NCBI GenBank assembly: GCA_965243175.1
Contig: OZ251532.1
Location: 3,658,001 to 3,722,000 of the forward strand
Origin: VXYL01 sp965243175
GTDB lineage: Bacteria; Pseudomonadota; Gammaproteobacteria; Pseudomonadales; Azotimanducaceae
Length of the DNA stretch: 64,000 nucleotides
Direction: 5' to 3'
Shown: one piece after another, positions 7,800 to 17,800 of the stretch
Position numbering within the stretch: position 1 is the stretch's first letter
Layout: each line of letters starts with the position of its first letter
Translations under genes and position numbers: made by a program
Notes under the pieces: generated by a model
Told to the model about the DNA's origin: nothing
Seen by the model: only the letters and a program-made list of their open reading frames with translations
Databases searched by the model: none

Positions 7800-9026
7800 C
7801 TACAAACCGAGTTCCCGATCGATCTCGGCGTCGTGCTCGCCCAGTTTCGGCGCCCGGCGCGAGATCGCCCACGGGCTGCCGGTGAGCGCGTAGGGTGCGC
7901 CTGGATAGGTGATGTCGCGCCCCAGGTCCTCGTGGCGAACGCCCACCTGGAAGTTCCGCGCCTTGAAATGCGCGTCCTCGAAGGCTTCCTCGGGCGCGTT
8001 GACCACGCCCACCGCAAGCCCGGCGCGTTGGCAGCCGAGAAAGAACTCCTGCGCGGAGACGGTGGACGCGATGAGCTTCAACGCTTCCCGGCCAGCGCCG
8101 AAGACCGCGGTGACTTCGTCGTCCGTGCCGATCTTCGAGAGATCGAACGGCCCCTCCCAGTTCGCGCCCATTTCGAGGAAGACCGCCTCCGGCAGCCGCT
8201 CGGCGAGGCCGAGTTCCTTGAGCCAGGCGTCGAGGGCCGCGAACTCCGACGGCTTGCGCGGCGGCACGCCGGTGTTGGCGTAGCGGCCATCGGCGCAAAG
8301 CTGCTGCGTTTCGGCGGACGGCGAGACGGAAGCGTGGCGGCCGGTCTGCCGCTGCACGGTGCGTTCCGCCACCAGCCAGGAATAGGACGCCGCCTCGGTG
8401 GTGACGTTGCATGCTGCGGTCATGCTCACGTCGATGAACTGGCCTTCGCCGGAGACGCCGCGATGCAGCAAGGCGGTGAGCGCCGCCATCGCGGCGAAGT
8501 GGCTGGCGGTGTGGTAGCCCTGCTGCCGGCCGCGAATCGGCGGCAGCGCGTGGTCGTCGTAGCCGCAGCTCCACGGCGGGCCGGAGGCGGCCATGATGGT
8601 GAGGTCGGTGTACGGCAGGTCGCTCTTCGGATCGTTCCGCCCGTACGGCGTGACGGCGACGTGGATCAGGTCCGGCTTGACGGCGAGCAGATCGTCGTAG
8701 TCGATGCCGAGAGCGCGCAGGCGCTGCCGCGGTTCCGCTTCAAGCAGCACGTCCGCGGTGGCGACGAGGCCGCGGAAGCGCTCGCGGGCCGCCGCGTCGT
8801 CCAGGTCCAACACGATGCCGCGCTTGCTGGTGTGGTAGTGCCACCAGTAGAGGCTGCGGTCTTCGCCCGGCACGTCGTCCAGATACGGCGGATGGTTGCG
8901 GCATGGATCGCCGCCCGGCGGCTCGACGAGCACCACGTCCGCGCCCATGTCGCCGAGAAGCTTGCCGGCCAAGGCAATCGGTTCGCGCGCCAGTTCGACC
9001 ACGCGCAGGCCGCGAAGCGCCGTCAA
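7800..9026 (-). CDS. CaiB/BaiF family CoA-transferase, probable non-catalytic subunit
   Basis: 408 residues from a TTG start at 9026 that overlaps the TGA of the upstream transferase (TTGA). The longer open frame upstream is an Arg-rich shadow of that gene. The N-terminus LTALRGLRVVELAREPIALAGKLLGDMGADVVLVEPPGGD is the standard family III start. The region GRQQGYHTASHFAAMAALTAL aligns with the catalytic-Asp segment but has no Asp at that place. The other half (GEGQFIDVSM) is conserved. Coupling to the Asp-containing 411-residue paralogue suggests an active/inactive heterodimer, mirroring the two halves of the 796-residue fusion protein. The substrate is unknown. Confidence 0.85.
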   Translation of the reverse strand: MTALRGLRVVELAREPIALAGKLLGDMGADVVLVEPPGGDPCRNHPPYLDDVPGEDRSLYWWHYHTSKRGIVLDLDDAAARERFRGLVATADVLLEAEPRQRLRALGIDYDDLLAVKPDLIHVAVTPYGRNDPKSDLPYTDLTIMAASGPPWSCGYDDHALPPIRGRQQGYHTASHFAAMAALTALLHRGVSGEGQFIDVSMTAACNVTTEAASYSWLVAERTVQRQTGRHASVSPSAETQQLCADGRYANTGVPPRKPSEFAALDAWLKELGLAERLPEAVFLEMGANWEGPFDLSKIGTDDEVTAVFGAGREALKLIASTVSAQEFFLGCQRAGLAVGVVNAPEEAFEDAHFKARNFQVGVRHEDLGRDITYPGAPYALTGSPWAISRRAPKLGEHDAEIDRELGL

Positions 9027-10258
9027 ATCACGCCCTCCTCGCGCAACGCGGCGGCCTCGCCCGCGTCCATGTCCAGCAGCCGCATGAGCGTCTCTTCCGT
9101 GTGCTCGCCGAGGCAAGGGCCGCCGCGCCGCAAGCGCCAGTCGGTCTTCGAGAAATGCACCGGCTGGCCATCCACACGCACCTCGCCCATCTTGGCGTGG
9201 CGCACGGTCGGCCAGAGGCCGAAATCGCCCGTGCTCGGATCGTCGTCGATGCGTTCGGCGGGCTTCGCCACCGCGGCGACGGGCACGCCCATGTCGCGCA
9301 AGGCGGCTTCCACGTCGCCCTTGCGGCGCGGTCCGGTCCACGCGCCAAGTGCTTGATCAAGCTCGTCCTGTGCCGCCAAGCGCTTGGCCAAATCCGCAAA
9401 TGCCTCGCCGCGGCACCAGTCCTCGCCGACCACGCCGCACAGCGCTTGCCAATCGGCCTCCTGGCGGCAGGCAATCGCCACCCACTCGTCGTCGCCCGCG
9501 CAGGGATAGATGCCGTGCGGCGCCATCGGCGGCCACTGCGAACGGTTGGAATGGGGCTGCCCTGCCCGTCTCGTCGGACGTCCGTTGACGGTCCAGTCGA
9601 GCAGCGCCGGGCCGTGCAGCGTCAGCGCGGATTCGGTGCAGGCCAGGTCCACCCACTGCCCTTCTCCGGTGCGCTGGCGATGCAGCAGCGCGAGCAGAAT
9701 TGCCATCGCCATGTAGTAGGCGCCGGTGTGGTCCATGTACGAATAGCCCCAGCCGGCCGGTTCGCGCTCGGGCAGGCCGTTGGTGAAGGTGAGGCCGGAG
9801 ACGGCCTGCACAATCGGCCCCCAGGTCTTGAAGTCGCTGTAGGGGCCGCGGTGGCCGAAGCCGCAGTTGGAGACGTAGACGATGTCCGGCTTGATCGCCT
9901 TCAGCCGCTCGTAGCCGAAGCCCCAGCGTTCGAGCACGCCCTTGGCGAAGTTCTCGGACACGACGTCCGAGACGGCGATGAGCCGAGCGAGGATCTCCCT
10001 GCCCTTCTCGGTGCGCAGATTCAGGGTGATGCCGCGCTTGCCGGCGTTGTGGTTGTTGAAGGCGCCGCCCATGTCCACGCCGCGCCGCTCGTCGACGAAG
10101 GGCGGCGTGCCGCGCAGGATGTCCCAGCGGCCTTCGCGCACCGGATCTTCGATGCGCACGACTTCGGCGCCGAACGACGCCAGCCACTTGGTGGCGCCGG
10201 CGCCCGCCAGTTGCCCGGTGAAGTCGCAGATGCGGAAGGAGCCGAGCGCTTGCGCCAT
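9023..10258 (-). CDS. CaiB/BaiF family CoA-transferase
   Basis: 411 residues, ATG at 10258. A typical family III CoA-transferase: N-terminal ICDFTGQLAGAGATKWLASFGAEVVRIE, NFAKGVLERWGFGYERLKAIKPDIVYV, and Asp176 in YSYMDHTGA at the catalytic position known from formyl-CoA transferase. GEGQWVDLACTESAL follows. It should catalyse CoA transfer between acyl groups. It is the middle gene of a minus-strand operon, 58 bases after the CmcJ/NvfI-like oxidoreductase and overlapping the start of a second transferase. Together these suggest activation and processing of an unidentified carboxylic acid. Confidence 0.9.
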   Translation of the reverse strand: MAQALGSFRICDFTGQLAGAGATKWLASFGAEVVRIEDPVREGRWDILRGTPPFVDERRGVDMGGAFNNHNAGKRGITLNLRTEKGREILARLIAVSDVVSENFAKGVLERWGFGYERLKAIKPDIVYVSNCGFGHRGPYSDFKTWGPIVQAVSGLTFTNGLPEREPAGWGYSYMDHTGAYYMAMAILLALLHRQRTGEGQWVDLACTESALTLHGPALLDWTVNGRPTRRAGQPHSNRSQWPPMAPHGIYPCAGDDEWVAIACRQEADWQALCGVVGEDWCRGEAFADLAKRLAAQDELDQALGAWTGPRRKGDVEAALRDMGVPVAAVAKPAERIDDDPSTGDFGLWPTVRHAKMGEVRVDGQPVHFSKTDWRLRRGGPCLGEHTEETLMRLLDMDAGEAAALREEGVI

Positions 10259-10316
10259 CGGTCGATCGCCGCGTCTTCGCTTGCGAGAGGCTGGCCCGGC
10301 GCCGGACTCCTTCGGT

Positions 10317-11150
10317 TCAGGCCCCCCGGAAGACCGCCATCAGCCGCGTTTCGATGCTGCGCCGGGGCGGCGCGTCCGCTGGCGACGACGGATCGTCGAA
10401 GGAGGTGTGCGGGCAGGCGCCGCCACGGCGCCGCGTGTCGAGCTGCTTGAAGAACAGCACTTCGTCCACGTCCATGCCGGAGACGTAGTAGAAGCGATGC
10501 GCCGGATTGCGCGCCGGGATCGCCGACTTGCTCTGCATGGCCGGCTGCTCGCTCGGCTGCCGGCGCACGTTCGCGTAGCCGGTGTACTGGTAGTCGATGA
10601 TGTCCTCGGCAGCGAGCGAGGCCGCATCGACCAGCGCCAGCGGGTTCTTCCGCACCGCATGGTCGAACGGCTGCCAGGCATTGTACCAGGCGAAGTCCGC
10701 GCTCGCGTAGGCGCTCGCGTCCGCGCCCTGGCGTTCGAGCAGGCGCATCGCCGCGTCGCGGGCGCCGTCGAGGCTGTAGTCGCAGTGCAGGAACCGCGCG
10801 TAGGCGCGATTGAAGTCCGCGGTGTCCTCGGTGCGCACCAGATGCTGGGTGATGAAGACCTCGCTCGCGCCGGTGGCCTGCTTCGTCAGCGCGACGATCT
10901 CCGGGTAGTAGACGCGGCGCACCTGCGCGTCGTCGTGGAAGTCGCCCACCTCGGAGGCGAGCCGCAACAGCGTGAAGCCGTTGGCGTCGAGGTCGATCTC
11001 GCCCGCTTCGAGCTTCGGTCGCGCATCGTGGATATGAACCACGTGCTTGCTCGTGTTGGCGCGACGGCTCGCGCGGTCGCCGATCTGGGGAATGTCCTCG
11101 CGCTCCCGCCACTCTTCGTTCAAGTACCGCACTTCGGCCTGCACTGCCAT
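10317..11150 (-). CDS. CmcJ/NvfI-like oxidoreductase family protein
   Basis: 277 residues, ATG at 11150. The C-terminal part contains NPAHRFYYVSGMDVDEVLFFKQLDTR followed by ACPHTSFDDP. This is the hallmark segment of the family that includes CmcJ (cephamycin biosynthesis) and fungal NvfI/AsqJ-neighbour proteins, generally annotated as oxidoreductases or hydroxylase-methylation partners. There is no signal peptide, so it is cytoplasmic. It is the first gene of the operon leading into two CoA-transferases, so it may act on the acid that they activate or release. The biochemical role of bacterial members is poorly defined, so I would not go beyond the family name. Confidence 0.75.
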   Translation of the reverse strand: MAVQAEVRYLNEEWREREDIPQIGDRASRRANTSKHVVHIHDARPKLEAGEIDLDANGFTLLRLASEVGDFHDDAQVRRVYYPEIVALTKQATGASEVFITQHLVRTEDTADFNRAYARFLHCDYSLDGARDAAMRLLERQGADASAYASADFAWYNAWQPFDHAVRKNPLALVDAASLAAEDIIDYQYTGYANVRRQPSEQPAMQSKSAIPARNPAHRFYYVSGMDVDEVLFFKQLDTRRRGGACPHTSFDDPSSPADAPPRRSIETRLMAVFRGA

Positions 11151-11228
11151 GAATGACTCCAGTTCCTGCCCTCGAATGTGCTCAGTCTAATCGCTGTCCG
11201 ACTGCTCCGCCACGACTCTTGGGTGGTG

Positions 11229-11777
11229 TCAGTCACTTCCAGCGGTGCCACCGTGGGATGCCTGCATTCGCCGCTCCACCTCTCTTTCGATGTAGAGGTC
11301 GGTGACCTTCTCGTTGATGGCCTTCATTTCGACCCGCCAATCCTCATGCTCCTTCGTGCCACGAGCAATCGCGGCTTCGACTTCCTGGTTGTGCGCCTTT
11401 GTTTCCTTGCGGTGCTCCTCCAACTCCCGGCGATGCGCCTCCAAATCCTTGCGGAACTCCTCCATCACGGCAGCTACCGCGCCAGCCTGTTTGTCGAGCG
11501 CATCTGCAACTTCCTTGCGGAACGCCTCTAGCACGGCAGCGAATTTATCCAACTTGGCGTCCGTCGCGGCGGCGTGCTTGTCCAACTTGGCGTCCATAGT
11601 GTCGAACTTGGCGTCTGTCGCGCCGGAATGCTTGTCGAACTTGGCGTCGATGTGTCGGCCCGCCCAGAGCGAGACCAGCGAAAACGCCCCCGTGGCCAAC
11701 ACCACCACGCCGATGATGACGGCGGTCGCTTGCCAGTAGCCTGCGATGATGGCGGCAGTTGCGAGTTCGCTATCCAT
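11229..11777 (-). CDS. Small membrane-anchored coiled-coil protein
   Basis: 182 residues from the ATG at 11777, preceded by AAGGACGTCAGGCA. An upstream in-frame start gives 203 residues but adds only polar sequence. One membrane segment lies near the N-terminus (AVIIGVVVLATGAFSLVSLWAG, about residues 18-40). It is followed by repeats of DAKFDKH/DAKLDKF and a long Glu/Lys/Arg-rich helix (EEFRKDLEAHRRELEEHRKETKAHNQE) predicted to be coiled coil. The gene lies 103 bases downstream of the giant protein on the same strand, so it may be transcribed with it. It could brace the envelope or assist surface display, but no function is known. Confidence 0.75.
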   Translation of the reverse strand: MDSELATAAIIAGYWQATAVIIGVVVLATGAFSLVSLWAGRHIDAKFDKHSGATDAKFDTMDAKLDKHAAATDAKLDKFAAVLEAFRKEVADALDKQAGAVAAVMEEFRKDLEAHRRELEEHRKETKAHNQEVEAAIARGTKEHEDWRVEMKAINEKVTDLYIEREVERRMQASHGGTAGSD

Positions 11778-11880
11778 TGCCTGACGTCCTTGCTTGTTGT
11801 GGGTTGGCGATCTGCGGCCGTGCTCGAAGCATACCCCCATCGCTTGGCGCAGTGGTGTTTTCGTTCGAAGCCGGCCTCGC

Positions 11881-14800
11881 TCAGCGGTGGCTGTTCAGGA
11901 TGACGCTGCGCCAGCCTCTGGCGGGGCTGGTGGGCCAGTGGAACTCCACCTGCACCTCGAAGCGGATGGTTGCGGTCTGGCCGTGGGGGTCGGTGGCGCT
12001 TGCTTCGATTGTCGCCACGCCTTCCGCGCCGGGCTCCGGTTCGATCAGCAGGGCGCCGTCGAGGATGCGCGCCGTCGCCACCGTCGGGTCGGACGAGCGG
12101 GCGTTCCACTCCAGTTCGGCGCCGGGTTCGCCCGGCTCGGCCAGAGACGACAGCGGTACGCGCAGGTCGTCGCCGAACAGGGGTGCTGGTTCAGGCGCAT
12201 CGAGAATCCGCAACGGGCGGGCGAACAGCGGCAGCGGTTCGCCGGCTTGCAGCGCGAAGCCCTGCCAGCAGGGGCCGCTCAGGCACTGGCGGGGCGGGAG
12301 TTCGGGCGCCGTGAGGGAGACTCGGGCGAAGCCCGTTGTCGAGTCCACGGTGAACGGAGCGCTCGCCGTGGCGCCGGCCAGCACGGTCGTCTCCGACTCC
12401 GCGGCACCGTCGGCGAACGTGCCGCCTTCCGCCGAGAGGGCGATCGTGGTCTCGAACGGGGCGCCCAGGGGCATCGTTGCTCGCAATGTCGCCGGGGCTG
12501 GCGCCCACGGTTCGGCGTCCGTTCGCTCCAGATCGACTCGAAGCGCGAATGGTGCGCCGGGGTTGCCGTCCAAGCGCAGCATGCGCAGCGAACCGAGGCC
12601 CGCGAACAGCCCGTCCGGCAGCGTTCGCAGCTGGTTGCCGTCCAGGCGCAGGGAGCGCAGGGCGGGAACCGTGGCGAAGGTGTCCGGCGGGAGGTCGGCG
12701 AGGGCGTTGTCCGAGAGCGACAGGCTGCGCAGACGCTCCGGGGCCGGCAAAGCGCCCAGCGGCACGGCTTCCAGCGCGTTGCCGGCCAGCAGCAGGTGTT
12801 CCAGGCGCGTTGCCTCCGGGAGGGCCGGGAGGACGCTCAGGGCGTTGCCCGTCAGGTCCAGCGTTCGCAGGGCGGGGAGGCCGGACAGGTCTGCTGTCGC
12901 CAGTGCGCCGAGGGCCGCGTCGGCGAGGTCCAGCGTCCGCACCAGGCGCAGATCGGCCGGGGCGGGCTCGTGGCAGCGGCGGGCGTCGGTCGCGGCCATC
13001 AGGGCGCGGCGCGCCGCCGACGTGCGGTCGCAGACGCCTTCGAGGACGGCCACCGGAACCGTCGCGTGCGCCAGGCGGGCCTCGCGGTTGTAGCGCAGGC
13101 GCAGTTCCACCTCGAACCATTCGCGGGCTGGTTCGGCGATCGTGTCGTCGAGGATCGGGATCTCGATCTCGGCGCAGCGTTCGCCGGCGCGGATCTCCAC
13201 TTCGCCCGACGCGCCGCCGTGATCGCCGGCGTCCGCGTCCGCGGTGGCGGGGTTCGTGTCGCGCATGATGCGCCAGCGGACGGTGGTCGAACCCTCCACC
13301 GCCGATGCCAGTTCCGCCGTCACCACCGCCGTGCCGCCTTCGGGGGCTTGCGCCGGGGCGGTGGAGCACGCCGTGCCGATGACGCCTACGCGGATGTCCA
13401 GGCGGGCCGTGAGGCCGTGGGGGTCTTCCGCCGTGACCGCGATCTGGGCGTTGCCGGGGCGGCCGCCGAAGATGCGCAGCGTGGTTCCGGCGAGCGTCGC
13501 CGTCGCCACCTCGGGGTTCGTCGATGCGGCCGAGTACGTCAGCGCGTCGCCCTCCGGTTCGCGGAACAGGCCGGAAAGGTCGAGTGCCGTCTGGCCGCCG
13601 ACTTCCAGCAGGACGATCTCCGGCTGCGCCACGACCTCCGGGGCGCGGTTGCCGGCGGGGCTTCTCGGGCGCGGCGTGCCGCTTGCGGTCGGTGACGGGT
13701 CGCCTGGGTCGCCGCGGTTCAGGCCGAGGACGCGGACTTCGTAGACCACGCCTTCGCGCAGGCCGTCGATGCGCGCCGACAGCGCGCCGGTGGCGACGCG
13801 GAGCGTTCCGCCGGCGGATGCCGCGCCGGCGGCTGGGACTTCGACCAGGCGGTCGAGGCTCCACTCGCCGCCCGCCGCGCGCCACTGCACCCAGTAGCCG
13901 TTCGCGCCGGGGGACGCGGACCAGTTCACCGCCAGGCTGGTCGTGCCGGCCGAGGACGCCTGCACCCGCGCCGGGGCCGGCGCGGCATCCGCGTCGGAGA
14001 CCTGCACGTCGTACTCGGCCGCCACGCCGTCGTAGCCGCCGCCGGACGCGGCGTGCAGCAGAAGCGCCTCTTCCGTCGCGGCGTCGCCGTCCGTCTCGGC
14101 GCGCGCCGCCACCGTCTGCGGCACGTTCCAGTTCGTCGTGGTGAACGTGAGCGCCGTCTGGTCGCCGGGAGCGCCGGGGGCAGGGTTCGTGTCGAACGCG
14201 AGGCCGGCGTCGTCGCTCGACACGGCGACCGTCACCGCGGCCGACGGGCGCGCAGTGAGCACCGCCGAGTACGTGCCGGTGGCCGCGCCGCCTTCCGTCA
14301 GCGACAGTCCCGCCGCCGGGTCGAAGGCGATCCCCGGCGCGTCGTCGTCCTCGACCTCGACGGCGAGCGTCGGGGCGGACGACACGCCCGCGTAGCCAGC
14401 AACGGCGTGCGTCACCGTCGTCGTCTCGTCGTCCACGTCGTCGTCGACGACGGACTGCGCCCGCACCTGCTGCTCGGCGTTCCAGTTCTGCGTCGTGAAC
14501 GTCAGCGCGAGCGTGCCGGCCTGCTGCGCGCCGTCCTGCAGGGTCAGTTCCGAACTGCCGCTGGTCGCCGTCACCGTCACGTCGCCGGACGGCTCGGTGT
14601 TCAGGCGCACGCGGTAGCCGGCCGTTCCGCCCTCCTCCATGCGCAGCAGCGTCGGTTCGACGCGGACGCCGGGAGCGTCCTCGTCGCGCACCGTCGCCGC
14701 CACCGTGGGCGTGGGGGCCGAGCCGTAGTCGGCGCCGGTCGTCGGGTTGGCGATGTTCGCCGCGCCGTCCGACACGCCGCGCACCGTCACGCGCTGCGGG

Positions 14801-17800
14801 GCGTGCCAGTTCGACGCCGTGAAGCGCAGCGTCGTCGGGGAGACGGTCGCCACCGCTTCGTCCGAGCTGGTCGGAGTCACTTCGACGGTGCCGCCGGTAG
14901 GCGCCGTCGCCAGCGTCACCGAGTACGCCGCCGTCGAACCTTCGTTCACCTCCACCGAACTCGCGTCCGAACGCACCTCCGGCGCGTCGTCGTCCGTCAC
15001 CGCGAACGACACGTCCACCGCAGGGGCGCGCCCGTAGTCCCCGCCGGACGATGTGTGCCGCAGCGTCGCCGTGCCGGATGCCGCGTCCGCGTCTTCCAGA
15101 CCCAGCACCAAAGCCGTGCGCGGCGTGTTCCAGTTCGTCGCGTCGAAGCGCAGCCACGGCTGCACGCCCGCCTGGTTCCGGTCCAGGTCCACCGACACCG
15201 CGCCCTCCGCCGACACCGACACCCGCGCCGCGCCGTCCGGTTCGGTGTCCAGGCGCACCGTGTACGTCGCCTCCCCGCCTTCGGCGACGCCGGAACCGAC
15301 CAGCGCGCTGGCGGCGACCACGATGGCCGGCTCGTCGTCGTCCAGGGTCGTGGCGAGGAGCTGCGCCGACACGCCCTCGTAGTCGCCGCCGGTCGCGGCG
15401 TGGGAGATGGAAACGCGCTCGTCCGAGGCGTCGGCGTCCACCGCCGCGACCGCCTCGACCGTCTGCGCCGTGGCCCAGTTCGTCGTCGTGAACGTCAGAG
15501 TGCGCATTCGCGGCGTGGCGCCCGTGTCCACGTGTACCGCGCGGTCGCCGCTGGACACGGCCACTTCCACCTGCGCGGTCGGCCGCGTCGCCAGCCGCAC
15601 CGTGTAGTTCTTCGTGTTGTCCACGTGGCTCGACAGTTCGTTCAGCGCCAGCGGCCCCGGCTGGTCGCCCGCCGTGTCCGGGTCGGCGTCGATCAGGAGG
15701 GCCGGGGTGTCGTCGTCGTCCACCGGCACCTCCACGCCGGGGCGCGAGGCGAGGGCCAGGCCCGTGTAGTCGCCGCCCGTCGCCGCGTGCGTCAGGTTCA
15801 CGGTCTCGTCCGTGGCGTCGTCGTCGTCCGCGGCGCTCACCGTCACCGTGCGGTTGGCGTTCCAGTTCGTCGCGTCGAACGTCATGGCGGTCTGGTCGCC
15901 GGCGGTGTCGGGGTCCGCGTCCACCGTCACTTCCGCCGTCGTGCCGCCGACGGTGACCGTCACCGGGGCGGACGGCTGCGTGTTGAGGCGGAGCGTGTAG
16001 CGCGCGCTGCCGTTCTCGCGCACCGGCAGGCGCGTCGGCGAGACGCGCAGGCTCGGCGTGTCGTCGTCCGTCGCCGTGACCACGATCGCCGCCGTCGGGA
16101 CGCTGCCGTAGTCGGCGCCGCTCGCGGCGTGGCTCAGGGTGACGACCTCGTTCGTCGAGTCGTTGTCGTTCGCCGCGCTCACCCGCACCTGCCGCGCCGT
16201 GTTCCAGTTGCGCGACGTGAAGACCAGCCGCGTCGGGTTCGGGGCGATGCCGTCCGCCGCGCCGGTGATGTCCACCGTGGCGTTGCCGCCCACCGGCTGC
16301 GTCGCGAGCTGGACGGTGTAGGTCGCGCTGTTCTCCTCCGGCACCGTGAGAGTGGACGCCGACAGGACGATGGCCGGGGTCTCGTCGTCGGTCACGCTCG
16401 CGGTGAACGTGCCGTCGACGTTGGTGTACTCGCTGTTCGGCGTCGTGCGGGCGCGGTGCGTGATGGTCGCGGTCTCGTCGAAGCCGTTGTCGTCCTGCTG
16501 CGCCGTGAGGGTCACCGTCTGCGGGGTGTTCCAGTTCGACGCCGTGAACGTGAGGGCGTTCTGGTCGCCGCTTGCCGGGGCCGTGTCCACGGTGACCGAA
16601 GGCGTGTTGCTGGCGATCGTCGCGGTGACCGTGCGGGTGGGCTGCGTGTACAAGCGCACGGTGTAGGCGTCGGAGTTCGTCGAGGACGTGGACAGTTCGT
16701 CCAGCGCCAGCGGGCCGGACTGGTCGTTCGCCGTGTCCGGGTCGGCGTCGAAGACGAAGCTCGGCGCGTCGTCGTCGGCGGTGTTGGCCGTCAGGGTGGC
16801 CGACAGGTTCGTGTACTCGCTCTGCGTCGTCGTGGTCGACGTGTGGGTGATGGTGGCGCTCTCCCCTACCCCGTCGTCGTCCTCGGCGGCGGTCAGGGTC
16901 ACCGTCCGCGGGGTGTTCCAGTTCGCGGACGTGAACGTCAGCGTGTTCTGGACGCCGTTCAGGCTGTCGCCGTCGGTGTCGCCCACCGTCACCGAGGCGT
17001 CGTTGCTGGTGATGGTCACCGTCGCGTCCTGGGTCGGTTCGGAGGACAGGCGCACGGTGTAGTCCACCGAGTTGTTCGACGCGGTGGAGAGTTCGTTCAG
17101 CAGCAGCGGGCCGGACTGGTCGTTCGGCGTGTTCGGGTCGGCGTCGAGGAGGATGCCGGCGGTGTCGTCGTCGTCCACCGTCAGCTGGACGCTCGGGCGG
17201 GCGCCTGCGCCGAGGGCGCCGTAGTCGCCGCCGCTTGCGGCGTGGGCGAGGGTCAGCATCTCGTTCACGGCGTTGCCGTCGTCGGCTGCCGATACCGTCA
17301 CGGTCTGGAGGGCGCTCCACGTCGTCGTGGTGAACGTGAGGGTGTTCTGGTCGCCGCTGGTGGCCGCGGTGTCCACGGTCACGGTGCCCGTCGCGCCGGA
17401 GACCGTCACCGTGACGGTGGCGCTCGGCTGCGTGTTGAGGCGGATGCGGTAGCGGCCGCTGGCGTTCTCGTCCACTTCCAGGGTGGTCGGGGCGACTTGC
17501 AGGCTCGGGGTGTCGTTGTCCGTGGAGGTGGCCACCAGCGCAGCGGTCGGGACGCTGCCGTAGTCCGCGCCGCTGGCGGCGTGGGTGAACGTGACCGTCT
17601 CGTTGTCGCCGTCCAGGTCGTTCGCCGCCGTTACGCGCACCGTGCGCTGCGTGTCCCAGTTGCCGGCGGTGAAGATCAGGCGCGTCGGGCTGGCGGAGAG
17701 GCCGTCGGCGGCGCCGGCGATGTCCACGGTGGCGTTGCCGCCGACCGGCTCCGTGGCGAGGCGCACGGTGTAGCTGGCGGTGGTCTGCTCCGGCACCGTC

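Noticed and set aside
9027..9341. Longer version of the 408-residue CoA-transferase starting at 9341
   Set aside because: The extra 105 residues are Arg-rich shadow sequence of the upstream transferase. The TTG at 9026 fits the family N-terminus and the TTGA overlap.
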